A DNA stretch of 64,000 nt, from NCBI RefSeq assembly GCF_963576615.1, contig NC_088709.1:19485243-19549242 (forward strand), given 5' to 3'. The position numbers were made by a program, and so were the translations under genes. Below are positions 51,101-58,065 of this stretch, piece by piece (the first letter of the stretch is position 1; the number at the start of each line of letters is the position of its first letter). Origin of the DNA: Watersipora subatra. Lineage: Eukaryota; Bryozoa; Gymnolaemata; Cheilostomatida; Watersiporidae. The notes beneath the pieces are model-generated. The model was not told the origin of the DNA. It was given only the letters and a program-made list of their open reading frames with translations, and made no database searches.

Positions 51101-53435
51101 ACTTATTACTCTCTATATCACACTTATTACTCTCTATATTACACTTATTATTCTCTATATTACACGTATTACTCTCTATATTACACGTATTACTCTCTAT
51201 ATTACACTTATTACCCTTTATATTACACTAATTACTCTCTATATCACACTCATTACTTTTTATATCACACTTTTTACTCTCTATATTACACTTATTACTC
51301 TCTATATTACACTTATTACTCTCTATACCACACTTATTACTCTCTATTACACTTATTACTCTCTATATTACACTTATTACTCTCTATATTACACTTATTA
51401 CTCTCTATATAACACTTACTACTTTTTATATCACACTTATTACTTTTTATATTACACTTATTACTTTCTATATTACACTTAGACAAATTATAGTAAGGCA
51501 TACTTTTTAAATTACTTGGTTACATTGATGAGCCAAAATGTAAATTGGTTAATCAACAGTGGCCTTGATAAATACAAAGTTACGTAATCATTTATCATTT
51601 GTAACCTTTAGTTGGAGAATTAATGTCAGCCATGGCCAGCATGTTGAGATTATCCATGTATTACTCCATAAATGTAAAGCATGAGTTGGATGAGTCACAG
51701 TTAGATGTGAATATAAGTTGATTGTTCAGGTCAAATTCCTACCGTCATCTTACTCTTATACTATGAGAAAGCTTTACAAGGCCTTGCCTTAGTACCTATA
51801 CTAAAACATTGATCACAGAGCTTTACAAGGCCTTGCCTTAGTACCTATACAAAAACATTGATCACAGACCTTTACAAGGCCTTGCCTTAGTACCTATACA
51901 AAAACATTGATCACAGACCTTTACAAGGCCTTGCCTTAGTACCTATACCAAAACATTGATCACAGACCTTTACAAGGCCTTGCCTTAGTACCTATACAAA
52001 AACATTGATCACAGACCTTTACAAGGCCTTGCCTTAGTACCTATACCAAAACATTGATCACAGACCTTTACAAGGCCTTGCCTTAGTACCTATACAAAAA
52101 CATTGATCACAGAGCTTTACAAGGCCTTGCCTTAGTACCTATACAAAAACATTGATCACAGACCTTTACAAGGCCTTGCCTTAGTACCTATACAAAAACA
52201 TTGATCACAGACCTTTACAAGGCCTTGCCTTAGTACCTATACAAAAACATTGATCACAGACCTTTACAAGGCCTTGCCTTAGTACCTATACCAAAACATT
52301 GATCACAGACCTTTACAAGGCCTTGCCTTAGTACCTATACAAAAACATTGATCACAGACCTTTACAAGGCCTTGCCTTAGTACCTATACCAAAACATTGA
52401 TCACAGACCTTTACAAGGCCTTGCCTTAGTACCTATACAAAAACATTGATCACAGACCTTTACAAGGCCTTGCCTTAGTACCTATACCAAAACATTGATC
52501 ACAGACCTTTACAACACCTTGCCTTAGTACCTATACAAAAACATTGATCACAGACTAAAAATTAACAGATGAACCAAAAATTTCGCACAATAAATTTATG
52601 ATATTGGGTTATTATTTTACCACCAAAATGTGCCAGTCTGTTTTCTTTTTACTCAGACGTCACAGCATAATATCGATATCTGCCAATTTTTTGTTTTCTC
52701 ATTTAGAATGAATAAAAAGACAAATTGTGAACAGCGACCTATGCATATTTCTGCTAGCAAATTCCTCAACATTTGGGCTCAAATATTACTGATAACTATA
52801 CTTTTATATTAGAAAATGCGGGTCAGCCCTTTGGGAAAACTTTGAAAACAAAAAACGTTTTCCTTTTGCATCCAGTTTCACTAAGCTAAAAAAAATTAAA
52901 CACGGCTTTTGTTTGTCAAATGCATTGATTCTTGTGCAGAATTTTTGGCTGATTCTAACAAATAATAGATAAAAACTCTATGACAGAAAATCTAGCTTTG
53001 ACAGCAGAAATATCCAGAGCTAGTCAGCAGAGAGGTTTGGGCATTAATAAATTGCATCGGAAGGAGCCAAAAAATTCTATAGTAAAAGAGTTAAGCAAAT
53101 ACCTGTGCCTAGCAAGTGTGCTGCTTATTACCTAGAGTCCTAGACCTAGACAAATGTTCTACTTGATGAGGCTAAAGTCAAATCATGCTGCAATTACTGT
53201 ATTTTACAAATTTAACAATTCTAATTATTTTTAAAACCAACCAAACTTCTCTATCTCATGTCATCAATATCTACACAACCTCCAAAGATAGAGCGTCAAA
53301 GAACACTACAACAGTGGTACCAAAAAGTGGAGTAACCTAAAGTTGTTAGTATGATACAACAAAGCAATCAGTTACCTCGTAAAGGACAAACCTCCGAAGA
53401 GAGTGAATATCAGTAACTCTAGTAGAAATCTTCAT
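29966..53435 (-). CDS. RARS2: Arginyl-tRNA synthetase, mitochondrial type (RARS2), 14 exons
   Basis: Joined minus-strand exons: 53435-53376, 49563-49283, 45926-45787, 45114-44953, 44741-44668, 43067-42964, 42878-42786, 41688-41628, 40821-40727, 39615-39491, 38105-37925, 32127-32032, 31372-31298, 30116-29966. They total 1698 nt (565 residues plus stop) with phase kept at every join, close to human RARS2 (about 578). The enzyme charges tRNA-Arg; the RARS2 branch works in mitochondria. Class I signature [10 protein letters not shown] (HIGH-like, residues 121-130) and the MSTRKG loop (369-374) are present. The anticodon-binding domain includes [17 protein letters not shown] and the terminal [12 protein letters not shown]. 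Similarity to RARS2 as I recall it is stronger than to cytosolic RARS1 in the GMSTRKG and C-terminal regions. Exon 1 ([20 protein letters not shown]) is basic and acid-free at the start, as expected of a mitochondrial presequence, but is inferred from start, donor and phase only. Confidence 0.93.
31190..31342 (-). repeat. Tandem duplication covering the 3' end of RARS2 exon 13
   Basis: Two units of about 72-81 bp, 31271-31342 and 31190-31270, share GTACGCTA-CTCTATGAGCTC and the following intron sequence. The 31271-31342 unit holds the genuine exon 13 end and donor; the other is downstream in intron 13. Confidence 0.85.
31221..31259 (-). CDS. RARS2: Possible 39-nt duplicate cassette exon in RARS2 intron 13
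   Basis: The downstream duplicate has an acceptor-like GCTTTCAG and a donor-like GTCAGT flanking 39 nt that encode [12 protein letters not shown]. The segment is 1 + 36 + 2 nt, exactly the phase needed to insert between exons 13 and 14 without breaking frame. Whether it is spliced in is unknown; the canonical family alignment does not need it. Confidence 0.3.
31298..31372 (-). CDS. RARS2: RARS2 exon 13
   Basis: 75 nt, acceptor TTCTTGCAG, donor GTTAGT. Encodes [20 protein letters not shown], matching the RARS2 anticodon-binding helices. Confidence 0.88.
31605..31860. repeat. Degenerate short repeats in RARS2 intron 12
   Basis: Three to four copies of a partly palindromic GACACTCTGTGTCAGGTT are followed by about eight degenerate copies of CACCCTCTCTGATGCC. 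No coding sense. Confidence 0.7.
32032..32127 (-). CDS. RARS2: RARS2 exon 12
   Basis: Acceptor CTTTTAG, donor GTATAC. Encodes [15 protein letters not shown] and on to MRLISHLS; continues the LQ-THARL-S motif split from exon 11. Confidence 0.92.
32530..32646. repeat. 41-bp minisatellite, left part (interrupted)
   Basis: About three copies of a unit containing CTAGTATATGACAACTCCAA and CAAAGTACACCTTGG. The array breaks off at the transposon boundary 32646/32647 and resumes at 35040. Confidence 0.9.
32647..32755. repeat. Left terminal inverted repeat of the THAP transposon
   Basis: Pairs with 34932-35039. The promoter of the THAP gene must overlap or lie next to it, because the start codon is only 28 bp inside. 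Confidence 0.85.
32783..32821 (+). CDS. THAP gene exon 1
   Basis: ATG with ACA context; encodes [13 protein letters not shown], then the donor GTGAGT. Thirteen codons, phase 0. Confidence 0.75.
32783..33717 (+). CDS. Small THAP-domain zinc-finger protein, 3 exons, 114 residues
   Basis: Exons 32783-32821, 33192-33307 and 33528-33717 (345 nt, phase kept). Donors GTGAGT and GTAGGA, acceptors TTGGCAG and TGTTAAG. After a serine-rich leader of about 30 residues comes one complete C2CH THAP finger: Cys33, Cys38, Cys81 and His84 (C-x4-C-x42-C-x2-H), with the expected FP and Trp63, and the C-terminal AVPTIF-type box as NTIPTLEF at 105-112. The protein stops six residues after that box opens, so it is essentially only a DNA-binding domain, with no coiled coil or nuclease. 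THAP domains bind DNA and often recognise transposon ends. It lies inside a transposon, so it may be a transposase-derived DNA binder acting on the element's own TIRs. AATAAA at 34008-34013 gives a plausible 3' end. Confidence 0.88.
33192..33307 (+). CDS. THAP gene exon 2
   Basis: Encodes the serine-rich linker and the first half of the finger, [20 protein letters not shown], with Cys33 and Cys38. Confidence 0.88.
33528..33717 (+). CDS. THAP gene exon 3
   Basis: Encodes the rest of the finger: [19 protein letters not shown] with Cys81 and His84, and the closing NTIPTLEF box, then TAA. Confidence 0.92.
34008..34013 (+). terminator. Poly(A) signal of the THAP gene
   Basis: AATAAA about 290 bp after the THAP stop codon, inside the transposon. 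Confidence 0.45.
34100..34219. mobile_element. Single arm of MITE family A
   Basis: Closely matches the right arm of 25316-26160 (AGAGCTTGTAATCAC, TGCAATGTGAATTTTGTTGC). The other arm is missing. It abuts the transposase-like exon and supplies that exon's last codons and stop. Confidence 0.8.
34175..34522 (-). pseudogene. P-element-like transposase C-terminal fragment
   Basis: A minus-strand open frame begins after an acceptor-like ATTTTACAG. It encodes [11 protein letters not shown], then [20 protein letters not shown], then a helical segment. The paired cysteines followed by a K-N-x-G-G-L-x-x-S block resemble the C-terminal domain of P-element/THAP9-type transposases as I recall it. The frame ends inside the MITE arm ([12 protein letters not shown] is MITE sequence), so the true C-terminus is lost. 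The nuclease domain is not found. Orientation is opposite to the THAP gene. Read as a remnant. Confidence 0.6.
34666..34733. repeat. GA/CT-rich hairpin inside the transposon
   Basis: CATTCCCCTTCTCTCTTTTC with its inverse after a short spacer; arms about 27 bp, nearly perfect. The arms are polypyrimidine and polypurine. Confidence 0.85.
34932..35039. repeat. Right terminal inverted repeat of the THAP transposon
   Basis: Inverse of 32647-32755; ends TATATATATCTATGG at 35039, then ACAACTCC resumes the minisatellite. Confidence 0.85.
35040..35400. repeat. 41-bp minisatellite, right part
   Basis: About nine copies of the unit CTAGTATATGACAAGTCTAA plus CATACAAAGTACACCTTGG, continuing the array interrupted at 32646. 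Two unit types alternate (CAACTCC versus CAAGTCT). Confidence 0.93.
36080..37858. repeat. Large minisatellite, about 36-bp unit
   Basis: About 50 copies of CAGGGCTGTAATATGTAAGT plus AATATGCATGTAATAA, with shortened 24-bp variants (GTGATAACAGGACTG). Longer blocks recur within the array, indicating higher-order amplification. Lies in RARS2 intron 11, ending about 70 bp from exon 11. The 626-codon minus-strand ORF (YILQPCYY and similar repeats) is an artefact of this array. Confidence 0.96.
37925..38105 (-). CDS. RARS2: RARS2 exon 11 (anticodon-binding domain)
   Basis: Acceptor CCTTTCTAG, donor GTAGCA, 181 nt. Encodes [23 protein letters not shown] and [10 protein letters not shown], the best-conserved part of the tRNA-binding domain. 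Confidence 0.95.
38150..38555. repeat. Minisatellite, 27-bp unit
   Basis: About 15 copies of TTTACTACTGTATACTAGTC plus TATCATA in RARS2 intron 10, beginning about 45 bp from exon 11. The unit is a multiple of three, so it gives a false minus-strand ORF. Confidence 0.95.
38985..39417. mobile_element. MITE family B, copy 2
   Basis: Same inverted-arm structure as 11704-12121 (TTTGATGTTTGAGGTGG block and its inverse). Lies in RARS2 intron 10, about 75 bp from exon 10. Confidence 0.75.
39491..39615 (-). CDS. RARS2: RARS2 exon 10 (MSTRKG loop)
   Basis: Acceptor TCATTGCAG, donor GTTAGC. Encodes [17 protein letters not shown] and [12 protein letters not shown]; this is the KMSKS-equivalent region that stabilises the adenylate transition state. 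Confidence 0.96.
40109..40206. repeat. Hairpin palindrome in RARS2 intron 9
   Basis: AACCATAGTAGTTTCTTC...CATCAAAATTAT with its inverse; arms about 43 bp with few mismatches around a TA-rich loop. Probably a short MITE. Confidence 0.85.
40727..40821 (-). CDS. RARS2: RARS2 exon 9
   Basis: Acceptor CTATTGCAG, donor GTAAGT. Encodes [20 protein letters not shown], the segment between the DLAA strand and the MSTRKG loop. Confidence 0.9.
40885..41475. repeat. Minisatellite, 22-bp unit
   Basis: About 27 copies of AGCCATGACAGAGTCTCATA plus TC in RARS2 intron 8, with recurring variants (GGCAGAG, deletion of AGAG, GGCAGACAC) in a partly ordered pattern. Confidence 0.95.
41628..41688 (-). CDS. RARS2: RARS2 exon 8
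   Basis: 61 nt, acceptor TGTTGCAG, donor GTAAGG. Encodes [20 protein letters not shown], matching the catalytic-core DLAAA...Y.FD.MIYV of RARS2. Confidence 0.93.
42786..42878 (-). CDS. RARS2: RARS2 exon 7
   Basis: Acceptor CCTTGTAG, donor GTAAGA. Encodes [15 protein letters not shown] and [12 protein letters not shown], matching the core beta segment ending in the S-LY-(T/S)RD motif. Confidence 0.93.
42964..43067 (-). CDS. RARS2: RARS2 exon 6
   Basis: Acceptor TTGGCAG, donor GTGAGT. Encodes [15 protein letters not shown] and on to KEEGVLIE. Confidence 0.92.
43208..44212. repeat. Minisatellite, 27-bp unit, about 37 copies
   Basis: Unit ACTTGGTACTAACTATAATA plus GCCATAG in RARS2 intron 5, very uniform. 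The rare variants (TCCTAAC, CTCAGT, ATTTGG, AAACTTGG) recur in the same order, giving an 11-unit (297-bp) higher-order repeat near the 5' end. It is open in several frames on both strands (ORFs of 342-372 codons), which are artefacts. Confidence 0.97.
44668..44741 (-). CDS. RARS2: RARS2 exon 5
   Basis: 74 nt, acceptor CTTGGCAG, donor GTATTC. Encodes [19 protein letters not shown] and RQLYQ. Confidence 0.92.
44953..45114 (-). CDS. RARS2: RARS2 exon 4
   Basis: Acceptor CTCTTCAG, donor GTTAGT. Encodes [11 protein letters not shown], then [15 protein letters not shown], matching the insertion after the HIGH-like exon. Confidence 0.93.
45787..45926 (-). CDS. RARS2: RARS2 exon 3 (HIGH-like motif)
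   Basis: Acceptor GACTGTAG, donor GTACGT. Encodes [16 protein letters not shown] and [13 protein letters not shown]. The HAGH tetrad at 123-126 is the ATP-binding HIGH equivalent; LNYLGDWG is the ArgRS signature. Confidence 0.97.
46171..46665. repeat. Minisatellite, 52-bp unit
   Basis: About nine copies of a unit holding ACAATGCTGCTAACCCAGTA and ACTGTTACATGATGTAATAA in RARS2 intron 2. Two adjacent copies share an internal 17-bp duplication (GCACTCATTGTACTGCACTC). Confidence 0.96.
47100..48235. repeat. Minisatellite, about 20-bp unit
   Basis: About 55 copies of CCTACATACTGTTATACACA in RARS2 intron 2. Longer blocks (for example the CTCGTATACACACCTATATACTC combination) recur, so higher-order amplification has occurred. 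Plus-strand ORFs of 362-377 codons are repeat artefacts. Confidence 0.96.
48300..49266. other. RARS2 intron 2, remainder
   Basis: No gene. Contains an AT-rich stretch with short inverted runs of AATCAATTTTTTTGATT at about 49075-49170. Confidence 0.5.
49283..49563 (-). CDS. RARS2: RARS2 exon 2
   Basis: Donor GTATGT. Encodes the N-terminal tRNA-contacting region, including [15 protein letters not shown] and KSLVIDF just before the HIGH-like exon. The acceptor is chosen as CCTCAGCAG, because it keeps phase with the proposed exon 1. An alternative acceptor GCTGTTGTAG at 49607 would extend the exon by 43 nt and need a different exon 1. Confidence 0.8.
50085..50235 (+). repeat. Dispersed repeat family C, fragment
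   Basis: Two partial copies of the CTCTATTTGAACATCACC/TTTAATAAA motif shared with 26347-26960 and 54000-54390. Confidence 0.55.
50286..50612 (+). mobile_element. Possible solo LTR
   Basis: A more GC-rich island starts TGTAATGGCAGAGCGCCGAG, contains a TATAAAAAG box at about 50471, and ends near CCTTTCACA. That is the TG...CA layout and promoter position of a Gypsy-type LTR. No target-site duplication or second LTR is seen, so this is tentative. Confidence 0.35.
50757..51480. repeat. Minisatellite, 21-bp unit
   Basis: About 34 copies of TTACTCTCTATATTACACTT plus A in RARS2 intron 1, with a few 19-bp deletion variants that shift frame. The ORFs here are artefacts. Confidence 0.96.
51771..52554. 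repeat. Minisatellite, 49-bp unit, 16 copies
   Basis: Unit with CCTTTACAAGGCCTTGCCTT and AGTACCTATACAAAAACATT, then GATCACAGA, nearly identical between copies. Two variants (TATACAAAA and TATACCAAA) alternate in much of the array, suggesting amplification of a 98-bp dimer. In RARS2 intron 1. Confidence 0.97.
53376..53435 (-). CDS. RARS2: RARS2 exon 1 (candidate start)
   Basis: ATG at 53435 with an in-frame TAA two codons upstream. Encodes 20 residues ([20 protein letters not shown]), then donor GTAACT in phase 0. The basic, hydroxylated N-terminus suits a mitochondrial presequence. The link to exon 2 is inference from phase and position. Confidence 0.45.
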
Positions 53436-53999
53436 AGCTTATAATCGTCATTGATTAACAGTCTGGTTTCTAGCCAACATAGCTAAAATAATAAAAGGAG
53501 ACACAGGTGTGAAAGGGTAACTCCCATGATAATTGATTGTCAACACACACACGATCACCAGCGAGCTGTTACTCCAGTTGACTAGCAATATGTATAAGTT
53601 ACACAAATATCTATTAAATGCAGCAAAATCATTATTTTACAACTTTACAATTGCGTTGATGATACAGGTATAAATCATGGTATACTGAGAATTAATTAGG
53701 CAGCCGTTGCATTCTGGACTGCCTTGAAACGACTTGCTTACATGTAGCTTTAGCGGATTGATATGTAGTATGATGGCATCTACTCAGCCAATAGTATCTA
53801 TTACAGTAAATTCCCATGTATAAGCCACACCTATGAGCTTAAAATTTTGTGGTTTGGGCTGATGCACACAATCTACAGATTATACCTGTAAACTCCTCTT
53901 TACGTTCGGGGTTAATTAAAGAACTGTCTGGCGAGAAACTTAATGTTACATATCAGAAAAAGATACATGTATTTATAACTATATAAAAGAATTGCCATA

Positions 54000-54390
54000 A
54001 AACCTTCATTTAACCACGACCTTTATTTGACTTCCACTATAGAAGGGTTAAAAATAGAGCGCCACCCTTTAATTGAACGTCACCTTAATTTGACTGCCTC
54101 TTCGACATTCTTTGATCATTATGAACCCATAATAGCAGGTGATCAGTAGAAACATGTCCACAATTAATTCTTTTGTTGTTTCTGTTCGTATCGAAGTCCA
54201 TTTTCTAACTCCAAAGCATTCCAGTTGTTTTGTTATAACTTTGAAAGCAGCACCATAAAAATAATTACTAACTGTATTAAGCTAATAGTAGTTCCCTGTT
54301 TAATTCGGTCTTGATACTTGGACGTACGTGAAAAAACAGTTTAGCAACTACGACGGAGTCTGTTCTACTATTTGAGGCTAAAACCTTTGC
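54000..54390 (+). repeat. Dispersed repeat family C, copy 2
   Basis: Diverged copy of 26347-26960 with shared blocks CTTTAATTGAACGTCACC, TTATGAACCCATAATAG and TTTGAAAGCAGCACCAT. Confidence 0.7.
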
Positions 54391-55206
54391 TTGCACATGC
54401 GGTTAAAAATTATCATTATTGTTGCGAACAGTATTCTAAATTGCAATGCGTAAATGCTTCGAACTGCAAACAAATTGTTTGGATGCTAATATCAACTAGT
54501 TCAGCAGTGCAGAAGAAGAGCTGAGATCAGAAGACACTGGAAAATATTGAATAGTCACAAGAAAATGTAATGGTTCCAAACAAAAGCAACGATCAGAACG
54601 CAACTGGCCATGCAAAGGATATAAATATTTTTGTTTCAAAAATGTTCATTTTTGTTCCTGCATGTATTATAAATATGATTTGTTTATGACCCTTGTTCCT
54701 AAATATATATTTGCAGCATTTGATAGATTATTATTATTATATAACTTATAAAATTGCAAATTTATAGCATGCTATTTGATAGCATCATATCTAAACTCGG
54801 CTTACAATGGATCGACGTTCATAAATGTTATTCTATTGAACATAAAAAGCCAGGTTCTACTGGCAAACTGTAGCAAACATATTGATGAGCGCAATGAGCA
54901 TTTATGCAAAAATGTTAAATATCATTATAAAATAAAAAAATGCTTTCAAATTTTGAATGAAATAAAATTAAAAGCTTCACCAAATTGCAATGCAGGCAAT
55001 AAGATCATCAAAAGTAATATGCAAGCAATAGAGATCAACTGGTAGAGATATTTCTCAGCTTCTCAATGCATATTGCTTTAGAGATCTACGACAAGTTGAA
55101 GGTAAGTTACAGTAGATTTCTTGCAATCGAAAGGGTTAATGTTGCTCAGCCCCAAAGAGAGTGCAAAATGTAAGCGACATTCGCTTCGCCCTTAACAAGG
55201 TTAAAT
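54391..55206. other. Intergenic, no supported gene
   Basis: A plus-strand ORF of 89 codons at 54776-55045 is lysine/asparagine-rich by base composition and has no motif. Confidence 0.4.
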
Positions 55207-55734
55207 TTATCCTCCAAAAAATGCTGATAAGCTATTTGAAAAATACACCGTCCCCTTTATATGAACGTCACCTCTAATAAAGCACCACTGTAGGGGAAGA
55301 GTTGAAAATAGAGCTTCATGGTGTTCATACAAAATTTTAACTGTATATAAAATATTAATAAATTTAAATAAGAGTTTTATAATAACTATTAATATAATTC
55401 GAATCGACCGTGAAAATAATTTATTCAACAATAAGACGCTAAAAATATCGAGTACTTCTACTGACACAATGATATCATTAGTACTAGTCCCTGCCATGTG
55501 ACATCTCCAGCGCTGGATTCCATTCATTAGGTTGCTTTTTATTAATGCAAAAACTGCGGCAGCATTTCGGTTGGTAGTTTCCAAAACTACATTCACATCT
55601 TGAAATTTAAATTGGCGTTTTATTTCGACCTGCTCGATGACATGTGTTACAAAATGTCCTGGCTGATTAGTTACTTGTTTACTGTAGAGTAATTTGTTGA
55701 TGGCATAACACATCCCCCACAGAGGTGATAACAC
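55207..55734 (-). CDS. Unsupported hypothetical ORF, 175 codons
   Basis: Open minus-strand frame starting MLSPLWGMCYAINKLLY. The first 110 residues have ordinary amino-acid use; the last 60 come from AT-rich DNA and a fragment of dispersed repeat family C (about 55240-55345), so the 3' end is not a natural C-terminus. No recognised domain. It may be a remnant of a transposon protein, an exon of an unseen gene, or chance. Confidence 0.22.
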   Translation of the reverse strand: MLSPLWGMCYAINKLLYSKQVTNQPGHFVTHVIEQVEIKRQFKFQDVNVVLETTNRNAAAVFALIKSNLMNGIQRWRCHMAGTSTNDIIVSVEVLDIFSVLLLNKLFSRSIRIILIVIIKLLFKFINILYTVKILYEHHEALFSTLPLQWCFIRGDVHIKGTVYFSNSLSAFFGG

Positions 55735-55896
55735 TCATTGGACACTTGCCACCTCTTCCGCCCATGCGTGCATGTGACGACAGATAAAGACAGAAACGCT
55801 CCAAACATCATGTATTTGACTAAACTTAGAGTAAGAAACTAAACTTAGAGTGAGAAAGGGTGTAGTGATGTTAAGAAGTGATCTAACAGAGTTTTA

Positions 55897-55937
55897 GGGT
55901 GCCGGGAATTAGCCTCATAGGCTAATTCCCGGCACCC
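55897..55937. repeat. Perfect 19-bp palindrome with 3-bp loop
   Basis: GGGTGCCGGGAATTAGCCT, then CAT, then the exact inverse. GC-rich, in AT-rich surroundings. A DNA or RNA hairpin of this strength could form. Confidence 0.95.
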
Positions 55938-56509
55938 ACAAACGCACACACTCCAAAGAACTTAGCCACCGAAAGGTCTAGCATGCTTCTGTTTGTTCAC
56001 AGCTCTTTTGCATCGCTTCCGAGTCATTGATGAAATCTCTTAGCGGCAATGCTGTTTTGCAATGTTATCAGGAGCGAATGAGCTCAACGTTTTGATAATG
56101 ATTTTTGTGACTGACAAATAAGAAGGTTACGCAAAATAGCTTTCAATACTTAATGTACTAGATGAATGCCTGGCATTGCACGGGTAATAAAAAATGTTTT
56201 GTACAGAAAATTACTTTAAATCAATGTACATTATACAAGATTTACTAATCAAACTTTTGAATGAAGGTGTTTATTTTTGTGTACTGTGCTATTTCTGTTA
56301 CTGTGTTTATTTCTGTGTAATTCATGCCGTATCGGCTGCTGTGCCTACTACATATCTATACTGATTGCAAGTCTTGTTGGCTATATGAGTTTAAACATTT
56401 TTCTTCAAGAGCATGATTTTTTCTTCTGCTATGGTTTTACGCATAACTAGCTGCAGCGTTTAATGTGAAGCCATGAAAGATTGACATGTGCTCCAAGTAT
56501 GCGCCAAAT

Positions 56510-56650
56510 TTATTCCATGCTATAGCCAGTCAGATAGTGTAGTGTATTGGATAAACGGATGTTCGCAGAACCAGAGGTTGTGAGTTCAAATTCAGGTCAC
56601 GGCGGAATTTCAATCTTTAAACCTTATCGCTATAGCTGGACATACGAATG
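56510..56650 (+). repeat. tRNA-derived SINE-like element
   Basis: Plus-strand tRNA-like head: GATAGTGTAGTGTATTGG (A-box region) and GTGAGTTCAAATTCAGG (B-box). Followed by an AT-rich tail; not a complete tRNA fold. Confidence 0.55.
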
Positions 56651-57881
56651 TACAGACAAACTTTAAGATTTATATATATAGAGTTAGGTCATTATACAAC
56701 CAGCATGAGAATGAATAAAAAATGGTCATTATGTATGGAGAAAAAAAACAATCATATTTAGCCAGAGTAGCTACTAGTATATTGACCTGTGTAGACACTA
56801 AAATATTGGCCTGAATGGACAATATCCTTCGTTTTTTCGTGACGTCATTCTATCGTCGTCTGCCATCTTTATGGACAACTTTTATCATTAAAAACACGAA
56901 GCTTTTGCAATTAATTATTGCAAACAATGCTTGCGTTTACAAGTTTTTTATTTTAGTATCAAAACAACACCGAAAAATACAATTAACCAAGGGAATAACG
57001 ATCATTTTCTACAAAGATGGCGGCTTTGTCGTGGACGAGAGCATGAGCAAACGGTGATGACGTCAGAAAAACGATGGATACGCATATTGTATTATATATC
57101 GTCTTATAGTATAGCCAACTAGAATACCGGTCTATGTGCACACTAGTAGATTAGCTTGTTTACAGACTAGGCTATCGAAATGATGTGGATTTTTAGACAT
57201 CGAACTGGGTAGCCAATCCTGAAAACTTACAAAAAAAGGCAGATAAGCCATCTACTTTTGGGCAAACTTATCTCTCAATATACACTCAAGACTAGATGCT
57301 ACTCCAAGAACATGTTAAGCAAAATAAAACCAACATTTTATGAATTTGCATGCAATTTATCGAACGAGTCTATCTAGGAGTTTCTAGGATCACTTGGTAC
57401 CAAACAGCGGGCTGCAAAAATCAGCATAGTGCCTAATCGCTGGTAAGCCAGCAAGACAACCTAATATTAAAGCAAATAGAATGAAATTAATGGCTTTATT
57501 TTGCACTATGTAAAGAATATTTAAATTAATGAAAATAATAGCTATTGAACTCAAATTTCAATCGGCTCCATGAATGAGCCAGCAGGTCTATCGGTTAATG
57601 TAATACTTTGAGTGTTTACTGACAAGCAAACATAAAAACCCATCAGCTTTGGATCATGTTACAAGTCAGCTTTAAATTGTAGGTTCAGACTCAAATAGAC
57701 TTCACCAGATTCTTGGAACAGTTGAGGTATTTTTGCTTCTGTTATACATTACATAAATTTTAAAAAATACTGCAATACGTGCTTGTGACAACTTCAACGC
57801 TTTTTAACATTCTAAAATGTTCACACAAAACATAAATGGCATCAATACTAATTTTTGCTTAGGTGATTAAGATTTTGAGTT
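56651..57881. other. Intergenic, no gene seen
   Basis: ORFs at 56815-57057 and 56931-57122 overlap in different frames and show no motif. Confidence 0.4.
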
Positions 57882-58065
57882 GTCACCATGAGCTTTTAAT
57901 AATTGCCACCATGAGCTTTTAATAATTGCCACCAATAGCTTTTAATAATTGCCACCATGAGCTTTTAATAATTGCAACCATGAGCTTTTAATAATTGCTA
58001 CCATGAGCTTTTAATAATTGCCACCATGAGCTTTTAATAATTGCAACCACGTGAACTTAATAATG
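57882..58065. repeat. Minisatellite, 23-bp unit
   Basis: About eight copies of GCCACCATGAGCTTTTAATA plus ATT; some copies have CAACC or TACC in place of CCACC. Confidence 0.95.

Noticed and set aside
50679..51482. ORF of 267 codons starting [11 protein letters not shown]
   Set aside because: After about 30 residues it is pure 21-bp repeat. The short leader has no motif.
55207..55734. Confident call of a 175-residue gene
   Set aside because: The 3' third is repeat and AT-rich DNA and no domain is recognisable; kept only as a low-confidence entry.
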